A stretch of DNA of 64,000 bases from an uncultured Oscillospiraceae bacterium (GCA_949935795.1 CATLFX010000001.1:1-64000), one strand, 5' to 3'; counted from the first letter of the stretch, positions 29,786-39,824 are shown. Program-made: numbers and translations. Notes: a model not told the origin generated them from the sequence alone.

Positions 29786-30553
29786 ATGAGCGATAAGAAG
29801 AAGATTGTGTTGGCGGACGCGTCGGAGGAATTTCGTCAAATGCTGGCTGATATGATCCAGGAGGAGGCCGACCTGACCGTATGCGCCCAGACGGACGGCG
29901 GGGAAGGGCTGCTGGATCTGGTGGCCGTCCACAAGCCGGATGTGGTCATCATGGATCTGATGCTGGCCGGGACGGACGGGCTGGATGTGCTGGAGGAGCT
30001 GAACGAGATGGGGGACAAGCGGCCCTGCACCCTGGTGCTGTCCTCCTTCAACAACCCTTCCATCGCCGGGCAGGTGGTCCAGCGGGGCGGCGATTACTGC
30101 ATGCTCAAGCCCTGCCGGTTACAGTCGGTGATCGACCGGGCCAGGGAGCTGGCGTCGGGACGGTCCGGGGCGCAGATCAAGGAGGAGACCGATTCCCGGG
30201 AGCTGGAGCGGCAGGTCACCGCCATCATCCACGAGATCGGTGTGCCCGCCCACATCAAGGGCTACCAGTACCTGCGGGAAGCCATTGGCCTGGCGGTGGA
30301 GGACATGGACATCATCAACGCCGTGACCAAGGTATTGTATCCCACGGTGGCCAAGAAATTCAACACCACCTCCAGCCGGGTGGAGCGGGCCATCCGCCAC
30401 GCCATCGAGGTGGCCTGGGACCGGGGGGACCTGGAGACCCTGCAAAAATATTTCGGCTACACCGTGTCCAACGCCAAGGGCAAGCCCACCAACAGTGAAT
30501 TTATCGCCATGATCGCCGACTTCCTCTCCCTGGGCGGAGCCGCCCCGGCGTGA
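29786..30553 (+). CDS. spo0A: Sporulation transcription factor Spo0A
   Basis: Receiver domain [21 protein letters not shown]-terminal [19 protein letters not shown]...[32 protein letters not shown]. Confidence 0.97.
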   Translation: MSDKKKIVLADASEEFRQMLADMIQEEADLTVCAQTDGGEGLLDLVAVHKPDVVIMDLMLAGTDGLDVLEELNEMGDKRPCTLVLSSFNNPSIAGQVVQRGGDYCMLKPCRLQSVIDRARELASGRSGAQIKEETDSRELERQVTAIIHEIGVPAHIKGYQYLREAIGLAVEDMDIINAVTKVLYPTVAKKFNTTSSRVERAIRHAIEVAWDRGDLETLQKYFGYTVSNAKGKPTNSEFIAMIADFLSLGGAAPA

Positions 30554-30566
30554 GCAAAAATAAAAA

Positions 30567-30595
30567 GAGGGCTGCGCCGTCCGGCACAGCCCTCT
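30567..30595. terminator. Bidirectional terminator between spo0A and luxS
   Basis: gagggctgcgccgtccggcacagccctc with flanking A/T. Confidence 0.8.
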
Positions 30596-30605
30596 CCCAT
30601 TTGAC

Positions 30606-31076
30606 TCAAAGCCGGAATTCGTACTCCAGCTTGTCTACGGTCCAGTCCTTGATGACCTCGGCGTAGTAGGCGCACTCCTTCCGGCACACCGCCACATCCA
30701 GGTTGCGGTAGTTGCCGCACTCGTAGGGGCTCTGCCCCGGCATCTCCTTGTCCCAGGCGGCGGCCTCCACGAAGGTGCGCTTCAGCAGCCCCACAACGCC
30801 GTCCAGAGGCAGCTTGGCCTCGTCGAACAGCACATAGAACCCGGTCTGGCAGCCCATAGGGCCGAAGTAGACCACCGCGTCCTTCTCGGGGCTGTTGCGC
30901 AGGATGGTGGCCACAATGTGCTCCAGGGAGTGTAGGGCGGAATTGCTGAGCAGGTCGTCGGTGTTGGGCCGGCGGAAGCGCAGGTCCAAGGTGACCACCG
31001 TGCCGTCCCGGCGGGACAGGTACATCCCCGGCTGGAGCCGGGTGTGGTCGATGGAAAAACTGGCGATTCGTTCCAT
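30606..31076 (-). CDS. luxS: S-ribosylhomocysteine lyase
   Basis: MERIASFSIDHTRLQPGMY, HSLEHIVATILR, PMGCQTGFY, PYECGNYRNLD. Confidence 0.96.
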   Translation of the reverse strand: MERIASFSIDHTRLQPGMYLSRRDGTVVTLDLRFRRPNTDDLLSNSALHSLEHIVATILRNSPEKDAVVYFGPMGCQTGFYVLFDEAKLPLDGVVGLLKRTFVEAAAWDKEMPGQSPYECGNYRNLDVAVCRKECAYYAEVIKDWTVDKLEYEFRL

Positions 31077-31081
31077 TTTCG

Positions 31082-31744
31082 TCACTCCTTTATGTCCATG
31101 GCCGCCGCCAGGGCCCGGTTCAGGGTATCCACGGCGGCGGGCAGATTGGCCTGGTACTCCTCGTATTGGGATGGGTGGAACAGGTGGTCGGACACCACCC
31201 GGAGGCAGCGGAAGGGTACGCCGTTTCGCAGGCACACCTGAGCGGCGGCTGCTGCTTCCATGTCGCACACCAGGGCCCCGAAATGGTCCCGGATGCGGGC
31301 GGCCCGGTCCAGGTCCCGGCCGAACCAGTCCCCGCTGGCGGCCACGCCGGGGACGGCCTCAAATCCGGCGGCGGTAAGCCGCTCCAGCGTCTCCTCCGGT
31401 TTGGCGCAGGGCAGCTCGACCTGCTCCAGCACGGGGACCAGCCCGGTTGGATCACCGAACACGTCCAGGTCGTGCTGGACGCAGTGGGTGACGGCCACGG
31501 CGGTTCCGGCGGGCAGGTCCCGGAAGCAGCCGGACACCCCGGCGTTCCAGATCTCCTCCGGGGTGAAGCGGTCAATGAGATACTGGGCGGCCAGGGCGGC
31601 GTTCACCTTGCCCACCCCGCATACGCACACGATGAGATCCCCCGGCAGGCGGCGCAGGGTCAGCCCCGGGCCGTTTTCCACCGAATCGCCCCCACGGAAG
31701 GGCGGGGCGGTCTCCTTGTGCATGGCGAAAATAACCGCTCTCAT
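31082..31744 (-). CDS. mtnN: 5'-methylthioadenosine/S-adenosylhomocysteine nucleosidase
   Basis: CGVGKVNAALAAQYLID, NAGVSGCF, SGDWF, CDMEAAAAAQVC, RVVSDHL; 5 nt upstream of luxS. Confidence 0.9.
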   Translation of the reverse strand: MRAVIFAMHKETAPPFRGGDSVENGPGLTLRRLPGDLIVCVCGVGKVNAALAAQYLIDRFTPEEIWNAGVSGCFRDLPAGTAVAVTHCVQHDLDVFGDPTGLVPVLEQVELPCAKPEETLERLTAAGFEAVPGVAASGDWFGRDLDRAARIRDHFGALVCDMEAAAAAQVCLRNGVPFRCLRVVSDHLFHPSQYEEYQANLPAAVDTLNRALAAAMDIKE

Positions 31745-31747
31745 GGC

Positions 31748-33178
31748 TCAGTGCTTGGCGGACAGCAGGCTGGCCCGCACATCCCACAGCTTCTGGGACA
31801 GATCCACGTAGTAGTTGTGTGGGTACTCGAACCGCTTCACCTCGTCCCACAGGCTGTCCACCTCCCGCTGGCAGTGGGCGCGGGACTGCTGGATGGTGGG
31901 GATGTCGTACACCAGCCTGCCGTCCTTGAAAATGGGCACCAGCAGGGAGCGGACGGTGTAGTCCGCCACAGTCTTGCGCTTCCAGGTGGCCTCCGGGTCG
32001 AACAGCTCCAGGGGCTGGGAGAAGTCGGGCTGTTCGTCGTGGACGCAGATATAATCGGCCATGGCCTTGCCGGTGGCGTTCTCAAACAGGCGGTACACCT
32101 TCTTGAAGTGGGGCAGGGTGACTTTTGCGGCGTTCTCACTGATCTTGATTTTTGGGACGACCGTGCCGTCTGCCTCCTCGATGGCGGCCAGCTTGTACAC
32201 TCCGCCGAACACCGGCTCGCTCTTGGAGGTGATGAGCCGCTCGCCCACGCCGAAGGCGTCGATCCTAGCCCCCTGGGTGAGCAGGTCCCGGATGATATAC
32301 TCGTCCAGGGAGTTGGAGGCCACGATTTTAATGCCGGGCAGGCCGGCGTTGTCCAGCATCATCCGGGCCTGCTTGGACAGGTAGGTCAGGTCGCCGGAGT
32401 CGATGCGGATGCCGCCGGAGGTGATGCCCAGCTCCCGGAACACCTTGATGGCGTTGGGCACGCCGGAGTGGAGCACGTTGTAGGTGTCCACCAGCAGGGT
32501 GGCCGCTTTGGGGTAGACCTGGCAGTAAGTCTTGAAGGCGGTGTACTCGTCGGGGAACATCTGCACCCAGGAGTGGGCCATGGTGCCAGTAGCGGGGGTG
32601 CCGTACAGCTCGTCGGCCATGGCGCAGGCGGTGCCGCCTGCCCCGGCGATATAGCTGGCCCGGGCCCCCAGCACGGCGCCGTCCGCCCCCTGGGCCCGGC
32701 GGGAGCCGAACTCGGACACCGGGCGGCCCCCGGCGGCCCGGACGATGCGGTTGGACTTGGTGGCGATGAGGGACTGGTGGTTCAGGGCCAGCAGAATATA
32801 GGTCTCCACAAATTGGGCCTGGATGGCGGGGGCCCGGACGGTGAGAATGGGCTCCCGGGGGAAGATGGGGGTGCCCTCGGGGACGGCCCAGATGTCGCCG
32901 GTGAAGTGAAAATCCTTCAGATACTCCAGAAACTCCGGGGAAAAGCAGCCCTTGCCCCGGAGGTATTCGATGTCCTCCTCGTCAAAATGCAGATCCTGGA
33001 TATAGCGGATGACCTGCTCCAGCCCCGCCGCGATGGCGAAGCCGCCCCCGTCGGGGACGCTGCGGAAGAACACGTCGAAATAGCAGATGCGGTCCTTCAG
33101 CCCGGTCTGGAAGTAGCCGTTGCCCATGGTCAGCTCGTAAAAGTCGGTGAGCATGGTATAGTTCATGTCGCGTTTCAT
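31748..33178 (-). CDS. pncB: Nicotinate phosphoribosyltransferase
   Basis: MNYTMLTDFYELTMGNGYFQTG, EFGSRRAQGADGAVLGARASYIAGAGGT, GIRIDSGDLTYLSKQARMMLDNAG. Confidence 0.95.
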   Translation of the reverse strand: MKRDMNYTMLTDFYELTMGNGYFQTGLKDRICYFDVFFRSVPDGGGFAIAAGLEQVIRYIQDLHFDEEDIEYLRGKGCFSPEFLEYLKDFHFTGDIWAVPEGTPIFPREPILTVRAPAIQAQFVETYILLALNHQSLIATKSNRIVRAAGGRPVSEFGSRRAQGADGAVLGARASYIAGAGGTACAMADELYGTPATGTMAHSWVQMFPDEYTAFKTYCQVYPKAATLLVDTYNVLHSGVPNAIKVFRELGITSGGIRIDSGDLTYLSKQARMMLDNAGLPGIKIVASNSLDEYIIRDLLTQGARIDAFGVGERLITSKSEPVFGGVYKLAAIEEADGTVVPKIKISENAAKVTLPHFKKVYRLFENATGKAMADYICVHDEQPDFSQPLELFDPEATWKRKTVADYTVRSLLVPIFKDGRLVYDIPTIQQSRAHCQREVDSLWDEVKRFEYPHNYYVDLSQKLWDVRASLLSAKH

Positions 33179-33355
33179 GGGGAAAATCCCTCCCTGTCGA
33201 TGGTAGCTCATATTATATGCTGTCTTGACAGCAAATGCAATCCCCAAACTGCTTTAAAATGGGCGGAGCGGCCGGTCTGCGCCGCCGCCGGGAGGGAGAA
33301 ACCGTCCCATGTTTTGGGAACGCGTTTTTCCCGGAGGGATTTTTTGAAAATAGAG

Positions 33356-33384
33356 TTGATAAATTTTCCGCGGCGTGATAAAAT
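33356..33384 (+). promoter_or_regulatory. Sigma-A type promoter TTGATA-N17-TAAAAT for SRP RNA
   Basis: -35 33356-33361, -10 33379-33384. Confidence 0.7.
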
Positions 33385-33414
33385 AACTGCGGCTTGCGAG
33401 CGCCCCGGCGCAAA

Positions 33415-33691
33415 GTAAGGCCGCGCTAGTTGGGGAGATAGCGGTGCCCTGTACCTGCAACCCGCTACAGCAGGGATGAATTCCGGCCCCCGGAGGCAGA
33501 CTGTGCCGTCTGCCCCATATAAGCAGCGATGATGGATCGGTCCCGCGCAACGGCCACCCGTGAACCGTGTCAGGCGGGGAACCGAGCAGCACTAAGCGGA
33601 CCTGGGCGTGTGCCGCGGGCCCGCCGATCCTGAGCCGGCTGTATGGGTAACGGGCATATCCTGTCCTTCAAAGGCCGGTGCGCGGTCTTAC
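33415..33691 (+). ncRNA. ffs: Large bacterial signal recognition particle RNA
   Basis: cgctagttggggagatagcggtgccctgtacctgcaacccgctacagcaggg and gtgtcaggcggggaaccgagcagcactaagc core; terminal stem gtaaggccgcgc / gcgcggtcttac; upstream of dnaX. Confidence 0.93.
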
Positions 33692-33764
33692 CTTACGCCG
33701 GTGCGCGGCGATAGGCGCAGCGTTACAACAGCGCTGCGCATTTCTTTTTATTGAGGTGAAGCCC

Positions 33765-35561
33765 ATGTACCAGGCTCTATACCGCAAGTGGCGTTCCAAA
33801 ACCTTTGACCAGGTGGTGGGCCAGGACCATGTCACCCAGACCTTGAAGCGTCAGGTGGCCACCGGGCGGCTGTCCCACGCTTACCTGTTCACCGGTACAC
33901 GGGGGACGGGCAAAACCTCCTGCGCCAAGCTGCTGGCCCGGGCGGTGAACTGCGAGAACCCCCAGGACGGCAACCCCTGCAACGCGTGTCCCGCCTGCCA
34001 GGGCATCCTGAACGGGTCCATTCTGGACGTGCTGGAGCTGGACGCCGCCTCCAACAACGGGGTGGACGACATCCGGGCCATTCTGGACGAGGCGGTGTAC
34101 ACCCCCGCCACGGTGAAAAAACGGGTGTATATCATCGACGAGGTTCACATGCTGTCCAATCAGGCGTTCAACGCCCTTTTGCAGATTTTGGAGGAGCCGC
34201 CGGAGCACCTGATGTTCATTCTCGCCACCACCGAGGTCCACAAGGTGCTGGCCACCATCAAAAGCCGGTGCCAGCAGTTTGCGTTCAAGCGCATCCACCC
34301 CAGCCAGATCGCCGCCCACCTGCTCCACATATCCCAGGAGGAGGGCATCGGCCTCACCGACGGCGGCGCGGCCCTCATCGCCCGGCTGGCCGACGGCGGC
34401 ATGCGGGACGCCTTATCCCTGCTGGACCAGTGCGCCGGGGGCGGGGGAGAGGTGGATGAGAGCCGGGTGCTGTCCTGCCTGGGGCTGGCGGGCAACCTGG
34501 AGGCCGCCGCTCTGTTGGAGAACGCCGCCGACGGGGACCTTGCCGCCGCTCTGGAGCGGCTGGACGGCCTCTACGCCAACGGCAAGGAGATGACGGCCCT
34601 GGCGGGGGAGCTGTCTGCCCTGGTCCGGGACCTGCTGGTGCGCAAGACCGCGCCCAAGACCGGGGCCGCCCTGATGACCGGCGGCTTTGACGGGGAGACG
34701 CTGAAAAAGCTGTCCGCCCGGTTTGACACCGCCCGGCTGGCCCAGATGCTCAACCGCCTCCAGCGCACAGCGGCGGACCTGGCCCGGTCCGCCAACCGCC
34801 GGACCGATATGGAGCTGTGCCTGGCCGCTCTGTGCGACCCGGCTTTGGACCCCTCCCCGGCGGGGCTGGCCGCCCGGGTGGCCCGGCTGGAGCAGGGGGG
34901 CGCTGTCCCCGTACCGGAGGGCCGCCAAGGGGCCGTCCCGGAGCGGACGCCGCCTCCTGCCCCCAGGCGGGAGCCGCCGTCTCAGGAGAAGGCCGTTCCC
35001 TGGGAGGAGCCGCCTCTTCGGGAAGAGGTCCCTTGGGAGGAGCCCCCGCTCCCGGAGGAGCCGCCCCCGCGGGATCTGGACGCGCCCCCCTGGGACGAGC
35101 CTGAGCCCGCCCCCAGGGCCCGCCCGCCCAAGACAGAGCCCAGCCCCCGGCCCGAGCCGGAAGCGGTCCCCGAGTCCCCGCCTCCGGCGGAAGAGTCCCC
35201 CGCTCCTGCGGCAGACGCCCCGGGCTGGCCGGGGTGGCCCGCCTTCCGGGACCAGCTCAAGGGAATCCTGCCGGTGAGCGATTACAGCTTCATCAGCAGC
35301 TCCGCCATGGCGGAGGGGCGCTTTGACGGGAAAAGGCTCACCCTGTGGGTGGCCAATGAGTTTTTACAGCAACAGCTCAGCCGCCCGGACATTGCCCGGC
35401 CTATGGCGCGGCTGTGCCAAACCCTCACCGGCGCGGCCCAGCCGGTGGACGTCCGGGTGGGCCAGGCCCCGCCCGAGGACGCGCCGCCGCCCGCCGCGGG
35501 AGCCGTCGACCCCTTGGAGGCGTTTTTGGGCCAGGGCGGGAGCAATATCATCGTTGAGTAA
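33765..35561 (+). CDS. dnaX: DNA polymerase III subunits gamma/tau
   Basis: MYQALYRKWRSKTFDQVVGQDHVTQTLKRQV, LFTGTRGTGKTSCAKLLARAVNC; Pro/Glu-rich linker. Confidence 0.96.
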   Translation: MYQALYRKWRSKTFDQVVGQDHVTQTLKRQVATGRLSHAYLFTGTRGTGKTSCAKLLARAVNCENPQDGNPCNACPACQGILNGSILDVLELDAASNNGVDDIRAILDEAVYTPATVKKRVYIIDEVHMLSNQAFNALLQILEEPPEHLMFILATTEVHKVLATIKSRCQQFAFKRIHPSQIAAHLLHISQEEGIGLTDGGAALIARLADGGMRDALSLLDQCAGGGGEVDESRVLSCLGLAGNLEAAALLENAADGDLAAALERLDGLYANGKEMTALAGELSALVRDLLVRKTAPKTGAALMTGGFDGETLKKLSARFDTARLAQMLNRLQRTAADLARSANRRTDMELCLAALCDPALDPSPAGLAARVARLEQGGAVPVPEGRQGAVPERTPPPAPRREPPSQEKAVPWEEPPLREEVPWEEPPLPEEPPPRDLDAPPWDEPEPAPRARPPKTEPSPRPEPEAVPESPPPAEESPAPAADAPGWPGWPAFRDQLKGILPVSDYSFISSSAMAEGRFDGKRLTLWVANEFLQQQLSRPDIARPMARLCQTLTGAAQPVDVRVGQAPPEDAPPPAAGAVDPLEAFLGQGGSNIIVE

Positions 35562-35665
35562 ACCGGGAAAACCGGGGAGAGGAGGGGCAGCGGAATGAGC
35601 GAGCTTTCGCCGCGGCGGAAGCGAGGGATATGAAGCTTGCCCCGACGACATAAGGAGGCAGACAA

Positions 35666-36010
35666 ATGGCGAAAGGATTTAACAGCCGCGGTATGGGCGG
35701 CATGGGCGGAAATATGAACAATATGATCCGCCAGGCGCAGAAGATGCAGCAGGACATGCTCAAGGCCCAGGAGGAGTTGGAGAACAAGACCTATGAGGCC
35801 GCCGCCGGGGGCGGCGTGGTGTCCGCCACCGTGTCCGGCAAAAAGGAGCTGGTGTCCGTGGCCATCGACCCGGAGGCGGTGGACCCGGAGGACGTGGAGA
35901 TGCTCCAGGACCTGATCGTGGCCGCCGTCAACGAGGCGCTGCGCAAGGCCAATGACGACGCCGCCAGCCAGATGTCCAAGCTGACGGGCGGGTTAAACCT
36001 CCCGTTCTGA
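35666..36010 (+). CDS. YbaB/EbfC family nucleoid-associated protein
   Basis: [76 protein letters not shown]. Confidence 0.95.
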   Translation: MAKGFNSRGMGGMGGNMNNMIRQAQKMQQDMLKAQEELENKTYEAAAGGGVVSATVSGKKELVSVAIDPEAVDPEDVEMLQDLIVAAVNEALRKANDDAASQMSKLTGGLNLPF

Positions 36011-36014
36011 ATCC

Positions 36015-36497
36015 ATGGAGATGCACAACAGCACCCTGGGCTACCTGGAAAACGCCCAAGGCGAATATTTGATGCTCCACCGGGTAAAGAAAAAGGTGGA
36101 CGTGAACAAGGACAAGTGGATCGGAGTGGGCGGCCATTTTGAGGACGGCGAGAGCCCCGACGAGTGTTTTTGTCGGGAGGTGCTGGAGGAGACCGGCCTG
36201 ACCCTCACCAGCTTCCGGTTTCGGGGTGTGGTCACCTTCCTCAACGAGGGCTGGGACGGGGAGTATATGTACCTGTTCACCGCCGCGGGCTGGACGGGCG
36301 AGCTGGCCCGCGACTGTGATGAGGGCGAGCTGGCCTGGGTGCCCAAGGAGAAGGTGCCGGAGCTGCCCATCTGGGAGGGGGACAAAATTTTCCTCCGGCT
36401 GCTGGCCCAGGACGCGCCCCCCTTCCTGCTCACCCTGGAATACCGAAATGACAGGCTGGTCCGGGCCGTGCTGAATGGGAGCGCTGAGCCGTTGTGA
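36015..36497 (+). CDS. NUDIX hydrolase (8-oxo-dGTP diphosphatase-like)
   Basis: GVGGHFEDGESPDECFCREVLEETGL Nudix box. Confidence 0.93.
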   Translation: MEMHNSTLGYLENAQGEYLMLHRVKKKVDVNKDKWIGVGGHFEDGESPDECFCREVLEETGLTLTSFRFRGVVTFLNEGWDGEYMYLFTAAGWTGELARDCDEGELAWVPKEKVPELPIWEGDKIFLRLLAQDAPPFLLTLEYRNDRLVRAVLNGSAEPL

Positions 36498-36654
36498 GCA
36501 GCGCGGATGGAACGGAGCGAGGGGCGCTGTGTGCCGGTGGCACATGTCCAGCGCCGACCGAGCCGAAGGCGAGACTTGAGCGATGGGGCCGCAGGCCCCA
36601 GAGACCAGCCCGAGTCGGAGCGAAGCCGCGCGCCGCGAACAGGCGAAGCGTGAT
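36479..36654 (+). repeat. Stop-to-RBS intergenic element, copy C (larger internal segment)
   Basis: gagcgctgagccgttgtgagcagcgcggatggaacggagcgaggg...cccgagtcggagcgaagccgcgcgccgcgaacaggcgaagcgtga; same ends as copies A and B. Confidence 0.85.
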
Positions 36655-36679
36655 AACGTTATAAAGGAGCAGGTATGCT

Positions 36680-38386
36680 ATGAAATTTTCCGAGATGCCC
36701 TATGAGCGCCCCAGCCTGGAGGCGGTGAAGGCTCAGCTGTCTGAGTTCACCGCCCGCCTGAAGGGGGCGGAAAGCTACGGCGAGGCCAAGGCCGTCTTCC
36801 TGGAGAAGGAGGAGGCCGAGCGCCATGTGGATACCCTGGCCACCCTGGCCCAGGTGCGCAACACCATCGACACCCGGGACCAGTTCTACGACGGCGAGAT
36901 CAGCTTCTGGGACGCCGCCATCCCCCAGCTCCAGGAGTGTGAGCAGGCGTGGAACATGGCCATGCTGGAGTCCCCCTTCCGGAAGGATTTCGAGGCGGAG
37001 TACGGCAATCTCATGTTCCTCAACACCGAGATCGCCCTCAAGACCTTCGCCCCGGAGCTGGTTCCCCTGCTGGAAAAGGAGAACAACCTGACCCAGGCCT
37101 ATCAGAAGCTCATCGCCTCGGCCCAGGTCCCCTTTGAGGGCAAGACCTACACCCTGTCCCAGATGGGCCCCTTCCAGTCCGACGCGGACGACGCCCGCCG
37201 CCTGGCGGCGTGGAAGGCGGTGGGAAGCTGGTTCAAGGAGAACCAGCCCGAGCTTGACCGCATCTACGACGAGCTCACCCATCTGCGGGACGAGATGGGC
37301 CGCAGGCTGGGCTATGAGGGCTATACCCAGCTGGGCTACTACCGCATGAAGCGCAACTGCTACGCCAAAGAGGATGTGGAGAAATTCCGGGCCGCCGTGC
37401 GCAAGCACCTGGTGCCCCTGGCAGACCAAATTTTCCGGGAGCAGGCCAGGCGCATCGGTGTGGAGTACCCCCTGAGCTACGCCGACAACGCCCTCAAATT
37501 CCGCTCCGGCAACCCCCGGCCCCAGGGCACGGCGGAGGACATCCTGGCCCAGGGCATGAAGTTTTACGGCGAGCTGTCCCCGGAGACGGGGGAGTTCTTC
37601 CGCACCATGCTGGACGGCGAGCTGATGGACGTGCTGTCCACCGAGGGCAAGGCGGGGGGAGGCTACTGCACCTCCATCCCGGACTACAAGGTGCCCTTCA
37701 TCTTCGCCAACTTCAACGGCACCCAAGGGGACGTGGAGGTGGTCACCCACGAGGCGGGCCACGCCTTCGCCTGCTGGATGAACCGGGACCGGGTGCCCGC
37801 CAGCTACGTCTGGCCCGGCATGGAGGCCTGCGAGGTCCACTCCATGTCCATGGAGTTCATGGCCTGGCCCTGGGCGGAGGGCTTCTTTGGCCCGGACACC
37901 AAAAAGTTCCTGTACAGCCACCTGTCCGGGGCGCTGACCTTCATCCCCTACGGTACGCTGGTGGACCACTTCCAGCACGAGGTGTACGCCCGCCCGGACA
38001 TGACGCCCGCCCAGCGCCACGCCAAGTGGAAGGAGCTCCAGCAGGTCTATATGCCCTGGGTGAAGCTGGACGGGGACATCCCCTTCTTCTCCGAGGGGGA
38101 GGCGTGGCAGCGCCAGAGCCACATCTATTGCTCCCCCTTCTATTATATCGACTACTGCCTGGCCCAGACGGTGGCCCTGGAGTTCTGGGCGCTGCTGCAA
38201 AAGGACAAAAAGGCGGCCTGGGAGAAGTATATGGCCTATACCCGCCAGGGGGGCAGCCGCACCTTCACCGAGCTGCTGAAAAACGCCGGGCTGGACAGCC
38301 CCTTTGACGAGAAGTGCCTGCGCACGGTGTGCGAGGCCGCCGGCGCCTGGCTGGCCGGCGAGGGCGGGCAGGGGATCGAGGGGTGA
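36680..38386 (+). CDS. M3 family oligoendopeptidase
   Basis: VVTHEAGHAFACWMNRD (HExxH), ...MEFMAWPW. Confidence 0.93.
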   Translation: MKFSEMPYERPSLEAVKAQLSEFTARLKGAESYGEAKAVFLEKEEAERHVDTLATLAQVRNTIDTRDQFYDGEISFWDAAIPQLQECEQAWNMAMLESPFRKDFEAEYGNLMFLNTEIALKTFAPELVPLLEKENNLTQAYQKLIASAQVPFEGKTYTLSQMGPFQSDADDARRLAAWKAVGSWFKENQPELDRIYDELTHLRDEMGRRLGYEGYTQLGYYRMKRNCYAKEDVEKFRAAVRKHLVPLADQIFREQARRIGVEYPLSYADNALKFRSGNPRPQGTAEDILAQGMKFYGELSPETGEFFRTMLDGELMDVLSTEGKAGGGYCTSIPDYKVPFIFANFNGTQGDVEVVTHEAGHAFACWMNRDRVPASYVWPGMEACEVHSMSMEFMAWPWAEGFFGPDTKKFLYSHLSGALTFIPYGTLVDHFQHEVYARPDMTPAQRHAKWKELQQVYMPWVKLDGDIPFFSEGEAWQRQSHIYCSPFYYIDYCLAQTVALEFWALLQKDKKAAWEKYMAYTRQGGSRTFTELLKNAGLDSPFDEKCLRTVCEAAGAWLAGEGGQGIEG

Positions 38387-38420
38387 TCCCCGCTCCAAAC
38401 CCTGGCTGGTCCGCAGAAGA

Positions 38421-38455
38421 AGAGCCCTCCCCAAGCCTGGGGAGGGCTCTCTTTT
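38421..38455. terminator. Bidirectional terminator
   Basis: agagccctccccaagcctggggagggctctctttt. Confidence 0.9.
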
Positions 38456-39132
38456 CAGCTGTTTTGATCTGCCACGTCTGTCACGGTAAGCACGCCGTCC
38501 CTGACGGTGAAGCGCACCTCCAGCCCGGCAAAGCCGAAGCCGTACACCCGCCGGGGGTCGTCCTGGTAGGAGGGCCGGGGGTCCTGGGCCAGCACCCCCA
38601 GCAGCGCCGCCCGGCGGTCCGGCGGCACCCGGTCCAGCAGGTCCTGGGGGAAGTCTACGGCCAGCGCCCCCGCCGGGGCCGTCCCGGCGAAGCCCCCCAC
38701 CGCCTCGGGGCGGCAGTCGGCGTAGGGGACGTAGGGCTTGACGTCCAAAATGGGGGTGCCGTCCACCAGGTCAGCCCCGGACACGTGGAGCACCGGGCCC
38801 TCGGTTGTGTCCAGCTCCACCCCCTCCAGCCCCACGCAGGACAGGCCGATGGGGTTGGGCCGGAAGGGGGAGCGGGTGGCGAACACCCCCATGCGCTGGT
38901 TGCCGCCCAGCCGGGGCGGCCGGACGGTGGGCGACCAGCCCTCCCGGCGGTTCTGGGAGAACTCCCAGATGAGCCACAGGTGGGAGAAGCCCTCGATGCC
39001 CCGCAGGGCCTCAGGGACCCGGTAGGGGGGCTCGAACACCACCGCCGCCCGCAGCTCCTCCACCAGCCCCGCCTGCCTGGGCACACCGAACTTGGTGGCG
39101 AAGTCGGAGCGGATATGGGCGATGGGCTCCAT
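38455..39132 (-). CDS. trmO: tRNA (t6A37)-methyltransferase TrmO family (TsaA-like)
   Basis: IAHIRSDFATKFGVPRQAGLVEELRAAVVFEPPYRVPEALRGIEGFSHLWLIWEFSQ, GVFATRSPFRPNPIGLSCVGL. Confidence 0.93.
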   Translation of the reverse strand: MEPIAHIRSDFATKFGVPRQAGLVEELRAAVVFEPPYRVPEALRGIEGFSHLWLIWEFSQNRREGWSPTVRPPRLGGNQRMGVFATRSPFRPNPIGLSCVGLEGVELDTTEGPVLHVSGADLVDGTPILDVKPYVPYADCRPEAVGGFAGTAPAGALAVDFPQDLLDRVPPDRRAALLGVLAQDPRPSYQDDPRRVYGFGFAGLEVRFTVRDGVLTVTDVADQNS

Positions 39133-39689
39133 CAGTCCACGTTGGGGCTGGCCCGCATGGCCAGGATGGTTTTGCCGATGAGCTCGTCCAGCTCCCAGCC
39201 CAGCATGGCCGCGCCCTGCTCGATGACCTCCCGGGAGCAGCCGGCGGCGAACTTTTTGTCCTTAAACTTCTTTTTCACCGACTTGACCTCCAGGTCGGAC
39301 ACGCTTTTGGAGGGCCGCATGAGGGCCGCCGCGCCGATGAGGCCGGTGAGCTCGTCCACGGCGAAGAGCGCCTTCTCCATCTGGTGCTCCGGCTGTATGT
39401 CCACGCACTGCCCGCAGCCGTGGCTGGCGGTGGCGCGGACCATGGACTCGTCGATGTCCCGTGCCCGCATCAGCTCCTGGCTCTTGACGCAGTGCTGGCC
39501 GGGCCACTGCTCGAAGTCCAGGTCGTGGAGGATGCCTACCGCCTCCCAGAAGTCCGCGTCCTGACCATAGCCCAGCTCCTGGGCGAACCAGCGCAGCACG
39601 TCGCCCACGGTGCGGGCGTGTCTGCGGTGGAAGTCGCCCTCGTTGAATTCACACAGAAGGTCCCAGGCCTGTTCCGGGGTAGGGATCAT
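39132..39689 (-). CDS. HD domain phosphohydrolase
   Basis: MIPTPEQAWDLLCEFNEGDFHRRHARTVGDVLRWFAQELG...WEAVGILHDLDFEQWP...HGCG. Confidence 0.85.
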   Translation of the reverse strand: MIPTPEQAWDLLCEFNEGDFHRRHARTVGDVLRWFAQELGYGQDADFWEAVGILHDLDFEQWPGQHCVKSQELMRARDIDESMVRATASHGCGQCVDIQPEHQMEKALFAVDELTGLIGAAALMRPSKSVSDLEVKSVKKKFKDKKFAAGCSREVIEQGAAMLGWELDELIGKTILAMRASPNVD

Positions 39690-39824
39690 GTCAAACAGCT
39701 CCTTTTCCAATGATTTCGTTCCATCATATACCTGTTTTCCCCCAATTGTCAAACCTATTTTTCCCGCGATGATGGGGGAATGGGGGCCCGGCCTGCCAAC
39801 ATGAAAAATCCTCACATTTTGCGG

